In this document: positions 37,568 to 47,160 of the stretch, in pieces | Position numbering within the stretch: the first letter of the stretch is position 1 | Layout: each line of letters starts with the position of its first letter | Assembly (NCBI GenBank): GCA_902594235.1 | Contig: CACJLJ010000001.1 | Location: forward strand, 124,001-188,000 | Direction: 5' to 3' | Source of the DNA: an uncultured Pelagibacteraceae bacterium | GTDB lineage: Bacteria > Pseudomonadota > Alphaproteobacteria > Pelagibacterales > Pelagibacteraceae | Length of the DNA stretch: 64,000 nucleotides | The notes under the pieces: model-generated | Told to the model about the DNA's origin: nothing | The model's database searches: none | Seen by the model: only the letters and a program-made list of their open reading frames with translations | Made by a program: the position numbers and the translations under genes

Positions 37568-38040
37568 ATATATTTTACGTCTTTGATCTCAAAATTTTTA
37601 ACACCAGCGGGAGTCTTAATTTCTACCAAATCATTTTTATTTTTTCCGATTAACCCTTTTCCTATTGGTGATTGAAAATAAATTAATTTATTTTTGAGAT
37701 CTGCCTCATCTTTTCCAACAATTTTATAATTAATTTTTTCATTAGTATCTAAATTTTCTAAAAAAACTGTAGATCCAAAAATTACTTTTCCATCATTATT
37801 AAATTTCGTAACATCAATAACATTAGCTCTAGCTATTATGTCATTTATTTCTGTTATCCTTCCTTCATTGTGAGATTGTTCTTCTTTAGCAGCATGATAT
37901 TCTGCGTTTTCTTTAAGGTCACCATGTGATCTTGCCTCTGAAATTGCAGATACAATTTGTGGTCTTTTTTCTTCTTTTAAATAAACAAGTTCATCTTTAA
38001 GTTTTTTTAAACCATTTAACGTAATGGGTTCTTTACTCAT
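37564..38040 (-). CDS. greA: Transcription elongation factor GreA
   Basis: Binds the RNA polymerase secondary channel and stimulates cleavage of backtracked transcripts. The N-terminal coiled coil contains ISEARSHGDLKENAEYHAAKEEQ, with the acidic tip residues (DLKENAE) that hold the catalytic Mg. The C-terminal FKBP-like domain has YFQSPIGKGLIGKNKND. At 158 aa it is standard. It lies four bases upstream of the hemF start region on the minus strand and converges on cca. Confidence 0.96.
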   Translation of the reverse strand: MSKEPITLNGLKKLKDELVYLKEEKRPQIVSAISEARSHGDLKENAEYHAAKEEQSHNEGRITEINDIIARANVIDVTKFNNDGKVIFGSTVFLENLDTNEKINYKIVGKDEADLKNKLIYFQSPIGKGLIGKNKNDLVEIKTPAGVKNFEIKDVKYI

Positions 38041-38044
38041 ATTT

Positions 38045-38872
38045 TTATTTCCACTTTGCTAACGGAGGCAATGACATTAATATGCCATCAACATTCCCTC
38101 CTGTTTGTAATCCAAATTTTGTACCTCTATCGTACAATAAGTTAAATTCCGTATATCTACCTCTTTTTATGTATTGCATCTCTTTATCTTGTATTGTCCA
38201 TTTCTTTTTTATTTTTTTTTTTATAATATTTTCAAAAATCATTTCAAAAGTAACACCCACATCTCTAACAAATTTAAAGTCTTTTTCAAAATTATCTTTT
38301 TTATAGTCGAAAAATATACCCCCAATACCTCTAGCCTCCTTTCTGTTTGGTAAATAAAAATATTCATCACACCATTTTTTGTATTTAGGATAGTACTTTC
38401 TATCATGTTGATCACACATTTTTTTTAAGATTTTATGGAACTCTTTTTTTTCATTTTCATCTTTCTTTGAAGGGGTTACATCCATGCCTCCTCCGAACCA
38501 ATCGTATGTTGTAGAGATAAACCTTGTATTAAAATGCATTGCTGGAATTAAAGGGTTTCTCATATGCATGACTACTGATATTCCGGATGCCCAAAATCTT
38601 GGATCCTTATGAGCTCCAGGTATTTTTTTTTGAAATTTTTTTGGAAATTTTCCGTGAACTTTTGAAAAATTAACGCCAACTTTGTCAAAAATTTTTCCAT
38701 TTTGTAAAATTCTATATTCCCCACCACCCTCGTCTTTTTTTAAATTTCTTTTCCAAGTTGTTGAAATAAATTTCTTATTATTCTTCTCTAACTTATTTAT
38801 ACGATAACAAATTGAGTCCTGTAACATCTTAAACCAATTTGCCGCTAGATCTTTTTTAATATTTAAATCCAT
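38045..38872 (-). CDS. hemF: Oxygen-dependent coproporphyrinogen III oxidase
   Basis: Oxidatively decarboxylates coproporphyrinogen III to protoporphyrinogen IX in heme synthesis. Typical segments are GGGEYRIL near 49-56, AMHFNTRFI, WFGGGMDVTP near 125-134, and GGIFFDY. The C-terminal RGRYTEFNLLYDRGTKFGL is also present. At 275 aa it is slightly short but complete. An aerobic (HemF, not radical-SAM HemN) route fits an obligate aerobe with the bc1 and aa3 genes here. Confidence 0.96.
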   Translation of the reverse strand: MDLNIKKDLAANWFKMLQDSICYRINKLEKNNKKFISTTWKRNLKKDEGGGEYRILQNGKIFDKVGVNFSKVHGKFPKKFQKKIPGAHKDPRFWASGISVVMHMRNPLIPAMHFNTRFISTTYDWFGGGMDVTPSKKDENEKKEFHKILKKMCDQHDRKYYPKYKKWCDEYFYLPNRKEARGIGGIFFDYKKDNFEKDFKFVRDVGVTFEMIFENIIKKKIKKKWTIQDKEMQYIKRGRYTEFNLLYDRGTKFGLQTGGNVDGILMSLPPLAKWK

Positions 38873-38873
38873 T

Positions 38874-39347
38874 TTAGATTAACTTAGTTTGTTTTAAACT
38901 TTCTGCCAAGATGATAGCAACTGATGAAGCTATATTTAGTGAGCGCATGTTATTTTTCATGGGTATTTTTAATCTATATTTAATAGTCTTATGTATGTTT
39001 TCTGGTACACCAGCACTTTCTCTACCGAACAAAATTGTGTCATTTTTATCAAACTTAAACTTGGTATATGATATTGATGCTTTAGTTGTCATCAATATAA
39101 TTCTTTGATTTTTTTTGGCTTCAAAAAAGTCTGTTGAGCTCTTATAAAATTTGATTTTTTTCTCATCTAAATAATCCATTACGACTCTTTTGAATCTCTT
39201 ATCACTTAATAAAAAACCACACGGTTCTATAATTTCTAAATTTGCACCTAGACAAGAGCAGGTTCTGATTATTGCAGCAGTATTTTGGGGAATATCTGGT
39301 TCAAATAATGCAATTTTTGGCCCATGATTTGTTGAATAATGTGTCAT
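38874..39347 (-). CDS. trmL: tRNA (cytidine/uridine-2'-O-)-methyltransferase TrmL
   Basis: SPOUT methyltransferase that modifies the wobble base of tRNA-Leu isoacceptors. ALFEPDIPQNTAAIIRTCSCLGA near the N-terminus, FGRESAGVPENIH near residues 107-119, and the C-terminal knot motif MRSLNIASSVAIILAE are characteristic. The length of 157 aa is normal. It is the upstream gene of the trmL-hemF-greA run and is divergent from petA across a 93-base gap. Confidence 0.93.
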   Translation of the reverse strand: MTHYSTNHGPKIALFEPDIPQNTAAIIRTCSCLGANLEIIEPCGFLLSDKRFKRVVMDYLDEKKIKFYKSSTDFFEAKKNQRIILMTTKASISYTKFKFDKNDTILFGRESAGVPENIHKTIKYRLKIPMKNNMRSLNIASSVAIILAESLKQTKLI

Positions 39348-39377
39348 TCTTTCAGTAGTAAATTAAGTATTTTATAT

Positions 39378-39393
39378 TATATGAAATCATATA
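39378..39393. promoter_or_regulatory. Inverted repeat between trmL and petA, possible operator
   Basis: A 16-base near-perfect palindrome with seven-base arms TATATGA and TCATATA around a central AA. It lies in the only intergenic region (39348-39440) between divergent trmL and the petABC operon, 47 bases before the petA ATG. It could be a regulator-binding site, but A/T-rich palindromes arise easily here. Confidence 0.35.
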
Positions 39394-39440
39394 TTTAAGT
39401 AGAAAAAATCTATTTTGAGTATATTTAATTAAGTTAACCA

Positions 39441-39950
39441 ATGTCTGAAAAAAAAACTAATAGAAGAGATTTCTTATTTACTGCCACCTACGCTATGGGC
39501 GCTGTAGGGGTAGGTGCCACAGTCTGGCCTATGATTGATCAAATGAATCCAGATGCATCAGTAAAGGCCTTGGCTAGTACAGAGGTTGATATAAGTAGTG
39601 TTAACCCAGGAAAGACAATTACAGTTTTATGGAGAGGTAAACCAGTTTTTATCAGAAGAAGAACCGAAGATGAAATAACTGAAGCAAGATCCGTGAAGTT
39701 AGATGATTTAAAACATCCTGAAAAAGATGAAGATCGAGCTAAAAATCCCGAATGGCTCGTTATGTTAGGAGTTTGTACTCATCTTGGGTGTGTTCCTTTA
39801 GATCAAAAGGGGGATTATAATGGTTGGTTTTGTCCATGTCATGGCTCTCACTACGATATATCAGGAAGAATAAGAAAAGGTCCTGCACCTACAAATATGG
39901 AAATACCGAAGTATGAGTTTGTAAATTCAAATACAATTAAGATTGGATAA
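39441..39950 (+). CDS. petA: Ubiquinol-cytochrome c reductase Rieske iron-sulfur subunit
   Basis: Carries the 2Fe-2S cluster that oxidises quinol in the bc1 complex. A twin-Arg-type N-terminus ([14 protein letters not shown]) leads into one membrane anchor, consistent with Tat export. The cluster ligands are in [10 protein letters not shown] and CPCHGSHYD, near residues 112-139. The length of 169 aa is typical. It is the first gene of petABC; five bases separate it from petB. Confidence 0.97.
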   Translation: MSEKKTNRRDFLFTATYAMGAVGVGATVWPMIDQMNPDASVKALASTEVDISSVNPGKTITVLWRGKPVFIRRRTEDEITEARSVKLDDLKHPEKDEDRAKNPEWLVMLGVCTHLGCVPLDQKGDYNGWFCPCHGSHYDISGRIRKGPAPTNMEIPKYEFVNSNTIKIG

Positions 39951-39955
39951 AATTT

Positions 39956-41218
39956 ATGAGTGAAGAATATACACCTAAGTCGAAGTTTGGAAAATGGTTT
40001 AACGACAGATTGCCATTACTTTCGTTAGCAAACCATCTGACAGATTATCCAACTCCTAAAAATTTAAATTATTGGTGGACATTTGGTGGAATTTTAACTT
40101 TTTGTTTAATAACTCAAATTGTTACAGGTTTAGTTTTAGCTATGCATTATATTGCTCATGCTGATATGGCTTTTGATAGTGTTGAGCACATCATGAGAGA
40201 TGTCAACTATGGATGGTTGATAAGATATATTCATGCAAATGGTGCATCGATGTTTTTCTTAGCAGTTTATATACATATTTTTAGATCTTTATTTTATGGA
40301 TCTTATAAAGCACCAAGGGAAATTATTTGGATTATAGGTATAATAATTTATCTATTGATGATGGCTGCAGCTTTTATGGGCTATGTTTTACCTTGGGGGC
40401 AAATGAGTTTTTGGGGTGCTACAGTTATCACAAATTTATTTAGTGCTATACCTTTAGTGGGAGAGGGAATAGTAACATGGTTATGGGGAGGATATTCTGT
40501 AGACAATCCAACATTAACCAGATTTTTTACTCTTCATTATTTGATACCTTTTTTAATTTTAGGTTTAGTTGTATTACATATTTGGGCGTTGCACGTGCCA
40601 GGAAATAATAATCCAGTTGGTATCGATATTAAGAAACCATCTAAGGATACAGTTCCATTTCATCCTTATATTGTAATTAAAGATGGTTTTGCATTATTGA
40701 TGTTTATGATTGTATTTGCTTTCTTTGTATTCTACACGCCCAATATTCTAGGTCATGCAGATAATTATATAGAGGCTAATCCTTTAGTTACTCCAGCACA
40801 TATTGTTCCAGAATGGTATCTTTTACCATTTTACGCAATTTTAAGATCAGTGCCTGATAAGCTATTAGGAGTTGTTGCAATGCTATCTGCTATTTTTATT
40901 TTAGCTGCATTACCTTGGCTTGATACCTCGAAAATTAGATCTGCAGTATTTAGACCTTTATATAGACAATTTTACTGGATCTTAGTAGCCGATGTTTTAA
41001 TCCTGGGGTATGTAGGAGCCATGCCTGCTGAAGGTCTTTATTTATTAATTGCGAGAATTGCTACAGCATATTATTTTTTACATTTTTTAGTGATTTTACC
41101 AATTTTAGGATACAAAGAGAAAACTTTACCAGTGCCTTTAAGTATTACTGATCCAATTCTTGGTGGTTCTCCAAATTTAGCTACCGCAAGAAATAAAGAA
41201 AGCTTAAGCAATAAGTGA
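39956..41218 (+). CDS. petB: Cytochrome b of the bc1 complex
   Basis: Multi-helix diheme subunit with the quinol oxidation and reduction sites. Visible features are [16 protein letters not shown], the heme His pairs (for example [21 protein letters not shown] and [21 protein letters not shown], each split here by the membrane helix), [14 protein letters not shown] and the Qo-site PEWY in [12 protein letters not shown]. The length of 420 aa is typical of bacterial cytochrome b. Confidence 0.98.
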   Translation: MSEEYTPKSKFGKWFNDRLPLLSLANHLTDYPTPKNLNYWWTFGGILTFCLITQIVTGLVLAMHYIAHADMAFDSVEHIMRDVNYGWLIRYIHANGASMFFLAVYIHIFRSLFYGSYKAPREIIWIIGIIIYLLMMAAAFMGYVLPWGQMSFWGATVITNLFSAIPLVGEGIVTWLWGGYSVDNPTLTRFFTLHYLIPFLILGLVVLHIWALHVPGNNNPVGIDIKKPSKDTVPFHPYIVIKDGFALLMFMIVFAFFVFYTPNILGHADNYIEANPLVTPAHIVPEWYLLPFYAILRSVPDKLLGVVAMLSAIFILAALPWLDTSKIRSAVFRPLYRQFYWILVADVLILGYVGAMPAEGLYLLIARIATAYYFLHFLVILPILGYKEKTLPVPLSITDPILGGSPNLATARNKESLSNK

Positions 41219-41994
41219 ATAAATTTTTAAAAATTAACTTATTTATATATTTCATTTTAACGGCTACATGCAATGCTTTGGCAGCTGAGAAAGTAGAATA
41301 TTTAAAAACTGATTGGAGTTTTAAAGGTCTTTTTGGAAAATTTGATCGTGGATCTCTTCAAAGAGGTTATCAGGTTTACACTGAAGTTTGCTCTTCATGT
41401 CACTCAATGAAATATCTAAGTTATAGAAATCTTACAGAAAAAGGTGGGCCAGAATTTACCGAAGATCAAGCAAAAGCCATAGCAGCTTCTTTTGAGGTTA
41501 CTGATGGACCTAATGCTGATGGGGAAATGTTTAAAAGACCAGGTAAATTATCTGATAAGTTTGTAATGCCGTACGAAAACGTCAAAGCAGCTCAAGCTGC
41601 TAATGGTGGTGCTTATCCTCCAGATATGTCAGTCTTAGCTAAAGCGAGAGGTGGAGGGGTTGATTACATTTATTCTTTGTTACAAGGTTATGAAGATCCA
41701 CCTATGGGAATTACACTGGATGAAGGAGTTTATTACAATAAATTTATGTATGGAAATAAAATTAAAATGTCCAACCAATTATCTGATGGATTAGTAGAGT
41801 ATGCTGATGGAACTGTATCAACAGTTGAGCAAATGTCTAAAGATGTTACGACATTTTTAATGTGGGCTGCTGAACCTCATTTAGAGGCAAGACACCGAAT
41901 GGGATTTAAAGCTATTGTGTATCTAATTATTCTTACGACTTTAGTATATTTCAGCATGAAAAGAATATGGTCACGTATTGAAACGGAAGTTTAA
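41215..41994 (+). CDS. petC: Cytochrome c1
   Basis: Heme c subunit that passes electrons to cytochrome c. A signal peptide covers about residues 1-23 (ending NALA). The heme motif [13 protein letters not shown] is near residues 59-71, the Met-ligand region [14 protein letters not shown] lies near 135-148, and a C-terminal anchor spans about 232-250. The start is a GTG that overlaps the petB TGA (GTGA); no better start exists. The length is 259 aa. Its 3' end overlaps ychF by 24 bases on the other strand. Confidence 0.97.
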   Translation: MNKFLKINLFIYFILTATCNALAAEKVEYLKTDWSFKGLFGKFDRGSLQRGYQVYTEVCSSCHSMKYLSYRNLTEKGGPEFTEDQAKAIAASFEVTDGPNADGEMFKRPGKLSDKFVMPYENVKAAQAANGGAYPPDMSVLAKARGGGVDYIYSLLQGYEDPPMGITLDEGVYYNKFMYGNKIKMSNQLSDGLVEYADGTVSTVEQMSKDVTTFLMWAAEPHLEARHRMGFKAIVYLIILTTLVYFSMKRIWSRIETEV

Positions 41995-43044
41995 AACATC
42001 ACCATCTTTTACAATATATTCTTTCCCTTCTAATCTCATTTTTCCATTTATCTTAGAGTTGTTCCAACCTTCATTGGCTATGAAATCTTCATAAGAAACT
42101 GTTTCAGCTCTAATAAATCCTTTTTCAAAGTCAGTATGAATTTCACCTGCCGCTTTAGGAGCCAAGCAATTTTTTTGAATTGTCCATGCTCTTGTTTCTT
42201 CAGGGCCGGAAGTAAAAAAGGTGTCTAGTTCAAGAATTTTGTAACCTTGTTGAATTAACATGTTTAAACCTGTTTCCTTTAAACCAATCATATCCATATA
42301 ATTTTTTCTTTCTGAATTATTTAGTTCATTTATTTGATTTTCAATATCTGCAGAGATAATTAGAGTATTTGAGATATCATATTTCTCAATAAAAGATCTG
42401 GTATAATCATTACCATTTTTTACACTTTGCTCATCTACGTTGCAAACATAAATCTTTGGTTTTAATGATAACAAACCACTTTGATTAAGTATTTTCTTGT
42501 TAAATTGAGTTTTTAAGACTGATAAATCTTTGTTACTATTTATACAATCTAACGCAATTTTTAAAATTTCAAGTTGTTCTTCACTTACGTTTTTTTTATT
42601 ATTTTTTTCTAATCTTTTTTGAATAGACTCCAAATCTGCTAACATCATCTCAGTTTCAATTATTTCAAGATCTCTAATAGGGTCTACATTTGGATTAACA
42701 TTTTGAATATCATCCGAATCAAAACATCTGATTAAATGAATAATTGCATCGACTTCTCTTATATGAGAAAGAAATTTATTTCCAAGGCCCTCTCCCTTGG
42801 AAGCACCTTTAACTAATCCCGCGATATCAACAAATGAAATTGTGGTATTTATTATCTTTTTTGATTTTGATATTTTCCCTAAGTTTTCTAATCTATTATC
42901 AGGAACAGAGACAACGCCAATATTTGGATCAATAGTGCAAAAAGGAAAGTTTGCCGCTTGAGCTTTATTAGAATTAGTTAGTGCGTTAAATAATGTTGAT
43001 TTACCAACATTAGGCAAACCAACTATTCCACATTTAAAACTCAT
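41971..43044 (-). CDS. ychF: Redox-regulated ATPase/GTPase YchF (Obg family)
   Basis: Ribosome-associated P-loop NTPase. G1 GLPNVGKST is at residues 8-16, G3 DIAGLVKGASKGEG is near 71-84, and the C-terminal TGS domain includes DFEKGFIRAETVSYEDF. The length of 357 aa is standard. The start shares a base with the pth stop. The run lgt-midA-pgeF-prs-rplY-pth-ychF keeps the prs-rplY-pth-ychF order typical of the class. Confidence 0.96.
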   Translation of the reverse strand: MSFKCGIVGLPNVGKSTLFNALTNSNKAQAANFPFCTIDPNIGVVSVPDNRLENLGKISKSKKIINTTISFVDIAGLVKGASKGEGLGNKFLSHIREVDAIIHLIRCFDSDDIQNVNPNVDPIRDLEIIETEMMLADLESIQKRLEKNNKKNVSEEQLEILKIALDCINSNKDLSVLKTQFNKKILNQSGLLSLKPKIYVCNVDEQSVKNGNDYTRSFIEKYDISNTLIISADIENQINELNNSERKNYMDMIGLKETGLNMLIQQGYKILELDTFFTSGPEETRAWTIQKNCLAPKAAGEIHTDFEKGFIRAETVSYEDFIANEGWNNSKINGKMRLEGKEYIVKDGDVLNFRFNT

Positions 43045-43604
43045 TACTTATTATTTACAGTGCTTGAAAATAAATCTAATTTTTTTTCTACGAGAATAGA
43101 AATTGAGTCAGTTATATCTTTTGATATTTTTTCTATACCAATAGATTCATCTTCATCAAAATTTTGTAAAACATAATCTGAAATTTCAACACTACCTTTT
43201 GGTTTGCCAATGCCTATTCTCACTCTTGAATAATCTTTACCTATAAATTTATCTATTGAAGCAATACCATTATGTCCAGCACTGGATCCCCCAAATTTTG
43301 CTTTAATTTTTCCAAATTCTACATCAAGATCATCATGAAAAACAATTACATCTTCTGCATCAATTTTAAAATACTCTATTAATTCTCTGATACAAATACC
43401 TGAGTTATTCATAAATGTTAAAGGCTTAATTGCGTAAACTTTTTTGTTTCCAATTGAACCTGTTGTTAATAAACCTTTAAATTTTGGTTTTTGCTTTGAT
43501 AAGCCAAATTTTTTATTTATTGAGTCAATTATTTTAAATCCAACGTTGTGTCTATTATTTTCACTATTTGGTGTTGGATTACCTAATCCTACAAATAAAA
43601 GCAT
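43044..43604 (-). CDS. pth: Peptidyl-tRNA hydrolase
   Basis: Frees tRNA from prematurely released peptidyl-tRNA. LFVGLGNPTPNSENNRHNVGF at the N-terminus holds the catalytic His (in RHNVGF). KPLTFMNNSG near 59-68, the catalytic Asp in HDDLDV and GGSSAGHNGI are also present. The common TxxTRHN form has ENNRHN here. The length of 186 aa is normal. It lies between rplY and ychF. Confidence 0.95.
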   Translation of the reverse strand: MLLFVGLGNPTPNSENNRHNVGFKIIDSINKKFGLSKQKPKFKGLLTTGSIGNKKVYAIKPLTFMNNSGICIRELIEYFKIDAEDVIVFHDDLDVEFGKIKAKFGGSSAGHNGIASIDKFIGKDYSRVRIGIGKPKGSVEISDYVLQNFDEDESIGIEKISKDITDSISILVEKKLDLFSSTVNNK

Positions 43605-43638
43605 AATTTAATTAGATTTTTTGTTCAATTTGAATTGA

Positions 43639-44367
43639 TTATTTTTTTTCTTCTGCTGGTTTTTTATCGGCGGTTTTTTTATCATCACCCTCTTTTTTAT
43701 CACTATCAGCAGTTTGTTTTTCTCCATCCGCCGCAGCTGCTTCAGCATTTTCTGCTCCTTCTTCACCTTCGGTAGCTTCAGCTTCGGCTGGTTTTTCTGG
43801 CTCCTTCATTACCGTAGGAGCAGCAAGTGTTGCAATTACAAAGTCTCTTCCTTGAATAGTTGGGACTACATCTTTATCTAAATTTACTGATGAAATTTTA
43901 AAACTTGATCCAATATCAATACCATCAAGATCTAATGTTATTTTTTCAGGTATTTTTTCACTTGGACATTTTAATTCTATTTTTCTTCTAACAATATTTA
44001 AAACTCCACCTCTCTTAAGCCCAGGAGATTTTTCTTGATTTATAAAATTAACAGGCACTTCAATTTTGATTTTTACCCCTGGAAGAACTCTTAAAAAATC
44101 TACATGTATAGGCTCATCGTTTATAATGTGATATTTCACTTCTCTTGGTAAAACATTTTGAGATTTTCCACTTATATTTAATGAAATTATGTTAGATAAA
44201 AAATTTTCTTTCTCAATAAGGTTTTTAAGTAATTTCTTTGAAATAGAAATTTTTTGATTTTCCTCTTTCCCTCCATAAATTATACCTGGAACATTATCAT
44301 TGTTCCTGATGTCATTTAGTTGACCTTTAGTTTTGTTTTCTCTTATACTTGCTTCTAGTGAATTCAT
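43639..44367 (-). CDS. rplY: 50S ribosomal protein L25/general stress protein Ctc
   Basis: Binds 5S rRNA. The start at MNSLEASIREN fits the L25 fold; an ATG ten codons earlier is in frame but adds residues not seen in the family. The L25 domain (about 1-95, GQLNDIRNNDNVPGIIYGG) and the Ctc beta domain (about 96-190) are both present. After about residue 193 comes a roughly 50-residue tail of Ala, Glu, Lys and Asp (repeats such as AEATEGEEGAENAEAAA), rich in GCN and GAN codons and unlike the rest of this AT-rich sequence. Confidence 0.93.
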   Translation of the reverse strand: MNSLEASIRENKTKGQLNDIRNNDNVPGIIYGGKEENQKISISKKLLKNLIEKENFLSNIISLNISGKSQNVLPREVKYHIINDEPIHVDFLRVLPGVKIKIEVPVNFINQEKSPGLKRGGVLNIVRRKIELKCPSEKIPEKITLDLDGIDIGSSFKISSVNLDKDVVPTIQGRDFVIATLAAPTVMKEPEKPAEAEATEGEEGAENAEAAAADGEKQTADSDKKEGDDKKTADKKPAEEKK

Positions 44368-44410
44368 AAAATTCAGGTTTTTAACGCATGTTGACAAATA
44401 ATCAAGGTAA

Positions 44411-45343
44411 TTATTTGAATAAATCAGAGACGGAAGTTGAGTTTGAAATTCTTTTAATCGCTTCTCCCATAAGTCCTGAAATTGGCAAAACTTCTATATT
44501 TTTTACATTTTTTGTTCGATCATTATTATCAATAGTGTCTGTAATAACCAAATTTTTGATGACTGAATTTTTAATTTTTTTCACCGCATCTCCAGATAAA
44601 ACACCATGAGTAATATAAACATAAACATCTTTAGCACCTCTTTCTTTTAGTGCTTTTGCTGCATTTACTATTGTGCCGCCTGAGTCAATTATATCATCAA
44701 CAATAATACAAGTTTTACCTTTTACGTCTCCAATTATATTCATAACTTGTGATTGACCTGGTTTAGGTCTTCTTTTATCGACTATAGCTAAACCAACGTT
44801 TAAAATTTTGCCTAGTGCTCTAGCCCTTTCAGTACCACCTACATCAGGAGCGATACAAATCATATTTTTAGTTTTGATATTTTTTTTTACATGTCTTGCA
44901 AATATTGGAGTCGCGAAAAGGTTATCAACTGGAATATCAAAAAAACCTTGAATTTGTCCAGCATGCAAATCTACAGTCACAACTCTATCAGCACCTGCTT
45001 TGGTAATTAAGTTTGAAACTAATTTTGCAGAGATTGATGTTCTAGGTACAACTTTTCTATCCTGTCTTGCATATCCAAAATAAGGAATTACTGCAGTTAT
45101 GTTCTTTGCTGATGATCTTTTAAGAGCATCAATGCAAAGCAATAATTCCATTAAGTTATCATTTGCAGGCGATGAAATAGATTGAATTATAAAAATACTA
45201 TTGCCTCTTATATTTTCGTTTATTTCAATATAGATTTCCCCATCTGCAAATTTTCTTATACTGGAATTAACTAATTTTGTTTTAAGATATTTAGCAATAT
45301 TCTTGCTCAATGCTTTATTGCTATTTCCTGTTAATAATTTCAT
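44411..45343 (-). CDS. prs: Ribose-phosphate pyrophosphokinase
   Basis: Makes phosphoribosyl diphosphate from ribose 5-phosphate and [16 protein letters not shown] near residues 92-104, the catalytic His in [14 protein letters not shown], and the PRPP loop [13 protein letters not shown] near 211-223 are intact. The length of 310 aa is typical of class I enzymes. It lies upstream of rplY with a 43-base gap. Confidence 0.97.
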   Translation of the reverse strand: MKLLTGNSNKALSKNIAKYLKTKLVNSSIRKFADGEIYIEINENIRGNSIFIIQSISSPANDNLMELLLCIDALKRSSAKNITAVIPYFGYARQDRKVVPRTSISAKLVSNLITKAGADRVVTVDLHAGQIQGFFDIPVDNLFATPIFARHVKKNIKTKNMICIAPDVGGTERARALGKILNVGLAIVDKRRPKPGQSQVMNIIGDVKGKTCIIVDDIIDSGGTIVNAAKALKERGAKDVYVYITHGVLSGDAVKKIKNSVIKNLVITDTIDNNDRTKNVKNIEVLPISGLMGEAIKRISNSTSVSDLFK

Positions 45344-45352
45344 TGAAAAACT

Positions 45353-46111
45353 CTAATTAATCATAATTATTGAAATATTTCTACCATAATCATCGTGTTT
45401 TAGCTTTGAGGACCTTCTAGCACTAAAAAAATTATTTTTTTTATCAAAAGTATCAATATTTATATGGTCAATTTTTGAGATTTTATTCATTTTAAGTTGA
45501 GATTTGACGTATTTTGGCAAATTAAAATAAATTTGATTATTTTTTTTTTTAAAGAAAATTTTATTTTTTTTATCCTTTCGCATGAATCTGCTTACAAAAT
45601 CTTGCTTAATATTATAATTTTTTTGAGCGATACATGGGCCAATTGCTGCATGAATATTTTTAATACTGCACCCTTTTTTTAACATAAAATTAATTACATT
45701 TTTAATAATACCTTTGAATGCACCTCGCCATCCAGCATGAATAGCTGCAATTATATTAGCAACATTGTCATAAATTAGAATTGGTACACAATCTGCTGTT
45801 AAAATACCTAATGGTAATTTTTTTTGATCAGTAATTACAGCATCTGCTTTGAATTTCTTTTTAAGATCAAAATTTTTGTTAATAAAAATAAATTTATTAC
45901 TATGAATTTGATGTAATAAGTAAATATTTTTAGATTTGATACAAATTTTTTTTTTAACAATCTTAAGGTTTTTCTTGATGTTTTTTTTTATATCTTTAGA
46001 TCCTGGACCACAATTTAAACTTTTATAAATACCTTCTGATTTGCCACCATTTTTATTAAAGAAACCATGACTAATCCCTTTAAAAATTTTTAATTTTTTG
46101 GATCGTATCAA
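45353..46111 (-). CDS. pgeF: Peptidoglycan editing factor PgeF (YfiH/laccase-domain)
   Basis: Multicopper-oxidase-like fold enzyme; E. coli YfiH removes misincorporated amino acids from peptidoglycan precursors. HGFFNKNGGKSEG at the N-terminus, LTADCVPILIYD near residue 100, and HAGWRGAFKGI near 121 hold the metal-binding His and Cys. The length of 252 aa is typical. A run of eleven T bases (coding A11) occurs at 45540-45550. The start overlaps midA (ATGA). Confidence 0.9.
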   Translation of the reverse strand: MIRSKKLKIFKGISHGFFNKNGGKSEGIYKSLNCGPGSKDIKKNIKKNLKIVKKKICIKSKNIYLLHQIHSNKFIFINKNFDLKKKFKADAVITDQKKLPLGILTADCVPILIYDNVANIIAAIHAGWRGAFKGIIKNVINFMLKKGCSIKNIHAAIGPCIAQKNYNIKQDFVSRFMRKDKKNKIFFKKKNNQIYFNLPKYVKSQLKMNKISKIDHINIDTFDKKNNFFSARRSSKLKHDDYGRNISIIMIN

Positions 46112-47160
46112 TCTTTAAATCCTAGTTTAAAATTATTATTTTTATTTTTTATAAACATGACTTTAAAATGATTTCCCATTTCATTAACATCAATAAGTCT
46201 TTTGAGCCTATAATAAATGTCTGCTTTTTTTAAAAATGTTTGATTTTTTGTTATTATTTCAGCCCTATGTTTTATACCAATGTTTATTAAAAAATTTCGT
46301 TGAGTAGTTGTCATCTCCCTTAAATTTCCAATTTTCTCGATAATCTTTCTGAATAAATAAAAGTTTATATTATGTGTAATATCCGAGTTTCCAATATTTT
46401 TTAAAACATTTGAATATTCATGTTTTGATATTGCTTGGAGAGTATTTTTCATTTTCTCTTCAAAATATCCATAATCTATAATTAATATTCCACCTTTATT
46501 TTTTTTTATTATTTTTGAAATTTTTCTTAAATAATTAATTCCAATCTCAGAATATTCAATAAAATTTTGTTTTTTACTTATTTTAAAATTAATTTTTTTT
46601 TCATATTTTTTCATATTTAACTTTTTGTCAAAAAAGAAAGCGTGCTTTTTATCATTTAAATTTACAAATCTTTCAAACCACGATTTTTGTATTTTAATAA
46701 ATTGTTTTATCGCAATAGAGTCAAAAAATTCATTTGCAATAAATAATGTAGGTTTTTTTTTAAGATCATCAAAATTCAATAGCCATTTAATTTTATTACC
46801 TTTAAGTTTTTTTTTTTGAATCTTGATTAGTACTGGGCTCTTTTCATAAATAAAAATTTCACTAGATGAAATAAAATTTGGAAATTTTTTAAAAGTTTCT
46901 ATAAGGATTTTCATCATTTCACCATTTCCAGCGCCAAGTTCAACTAGACAAAATTTTTTTGGTGACCCTAATGCTTTCCAAAAACTTAAAACCCAAATTG
47001 CAATCATTTCTGAAAATAATCTTGAAACATTGGGCGCGGTTATAAAATCTCCTTTTTTCCCAAAAGGGTTTTTTTTCATGTAATATCCATTTTTCTTATC
47101 ATAAAGAGAGAGATTTATGTATTCGTCTAATGGAAGATTAAATTTTTGTTTTAATTTCAT
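46108..47160 (-). CDS. SAM-dependent methyltransferase, MidA/NDUFAF7 family
   Basis: The eukaryotic homologue methylates an Arg of complex I subunit NDUFS2. The N-terminal MKLKQKFNLPLDEYINLSLYD and KNPFGKKGDFITAPNVS match the family. The SAM motif is LVELGAGNGEMMK near residues 69-81, and GGILIIDYGYFE lies later. The length of 350 aa is normal. It overlaps lgt (23 bases) and pgeF; lgt-midA-pgeF is a conserved alphaproteobacterial order. The bacterial target is inferred from the homologue. Confidence 0.87.
   Translation of the reverse strand: MKLKQKFNLPLDEYINLSLYDKKNGYYMKKNPFGKKGDFITAPNVSRLFSEMIAIWVLSFWKALGSPKKFCLVELGAGNGEMMKILIETFKKFPNFISSSEIFIYEKSPVLIKIQKKKLKGNKIKWLLNFDDLKKKPTLFIANEFFDSIAIKQFIKIQKSWFERFVNLNDKKHAFFFDKKLNMKKYEKKINFKISKKQNFIEYSEIGINYLRKISKIIKKNKGGILIIDYGYFEEKMKNTLQAISKHEYSNVLKNIGNSDITHNINFYLFRKIIEKIGNLREMTTTQRNFLINIGIKHRAEIITKNQTFLKKADIYYRLKRLIDVNEMGNHFKVMFIKNKNNNFKLGFKD

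Noticed and set aside
44388-44609. Plus-strand frame across the prs 3' end
   Set aside because: It is the antisense shadow of prs, with no family resemblance.
45540-45550. T11 run in pgeF, and similar runs in midA and ctaG, as phase-variable loci
   Set aside because: Long A/T runs are frequent throughout this genome type; without population data only the mutY A13 run seemed long enough to list.
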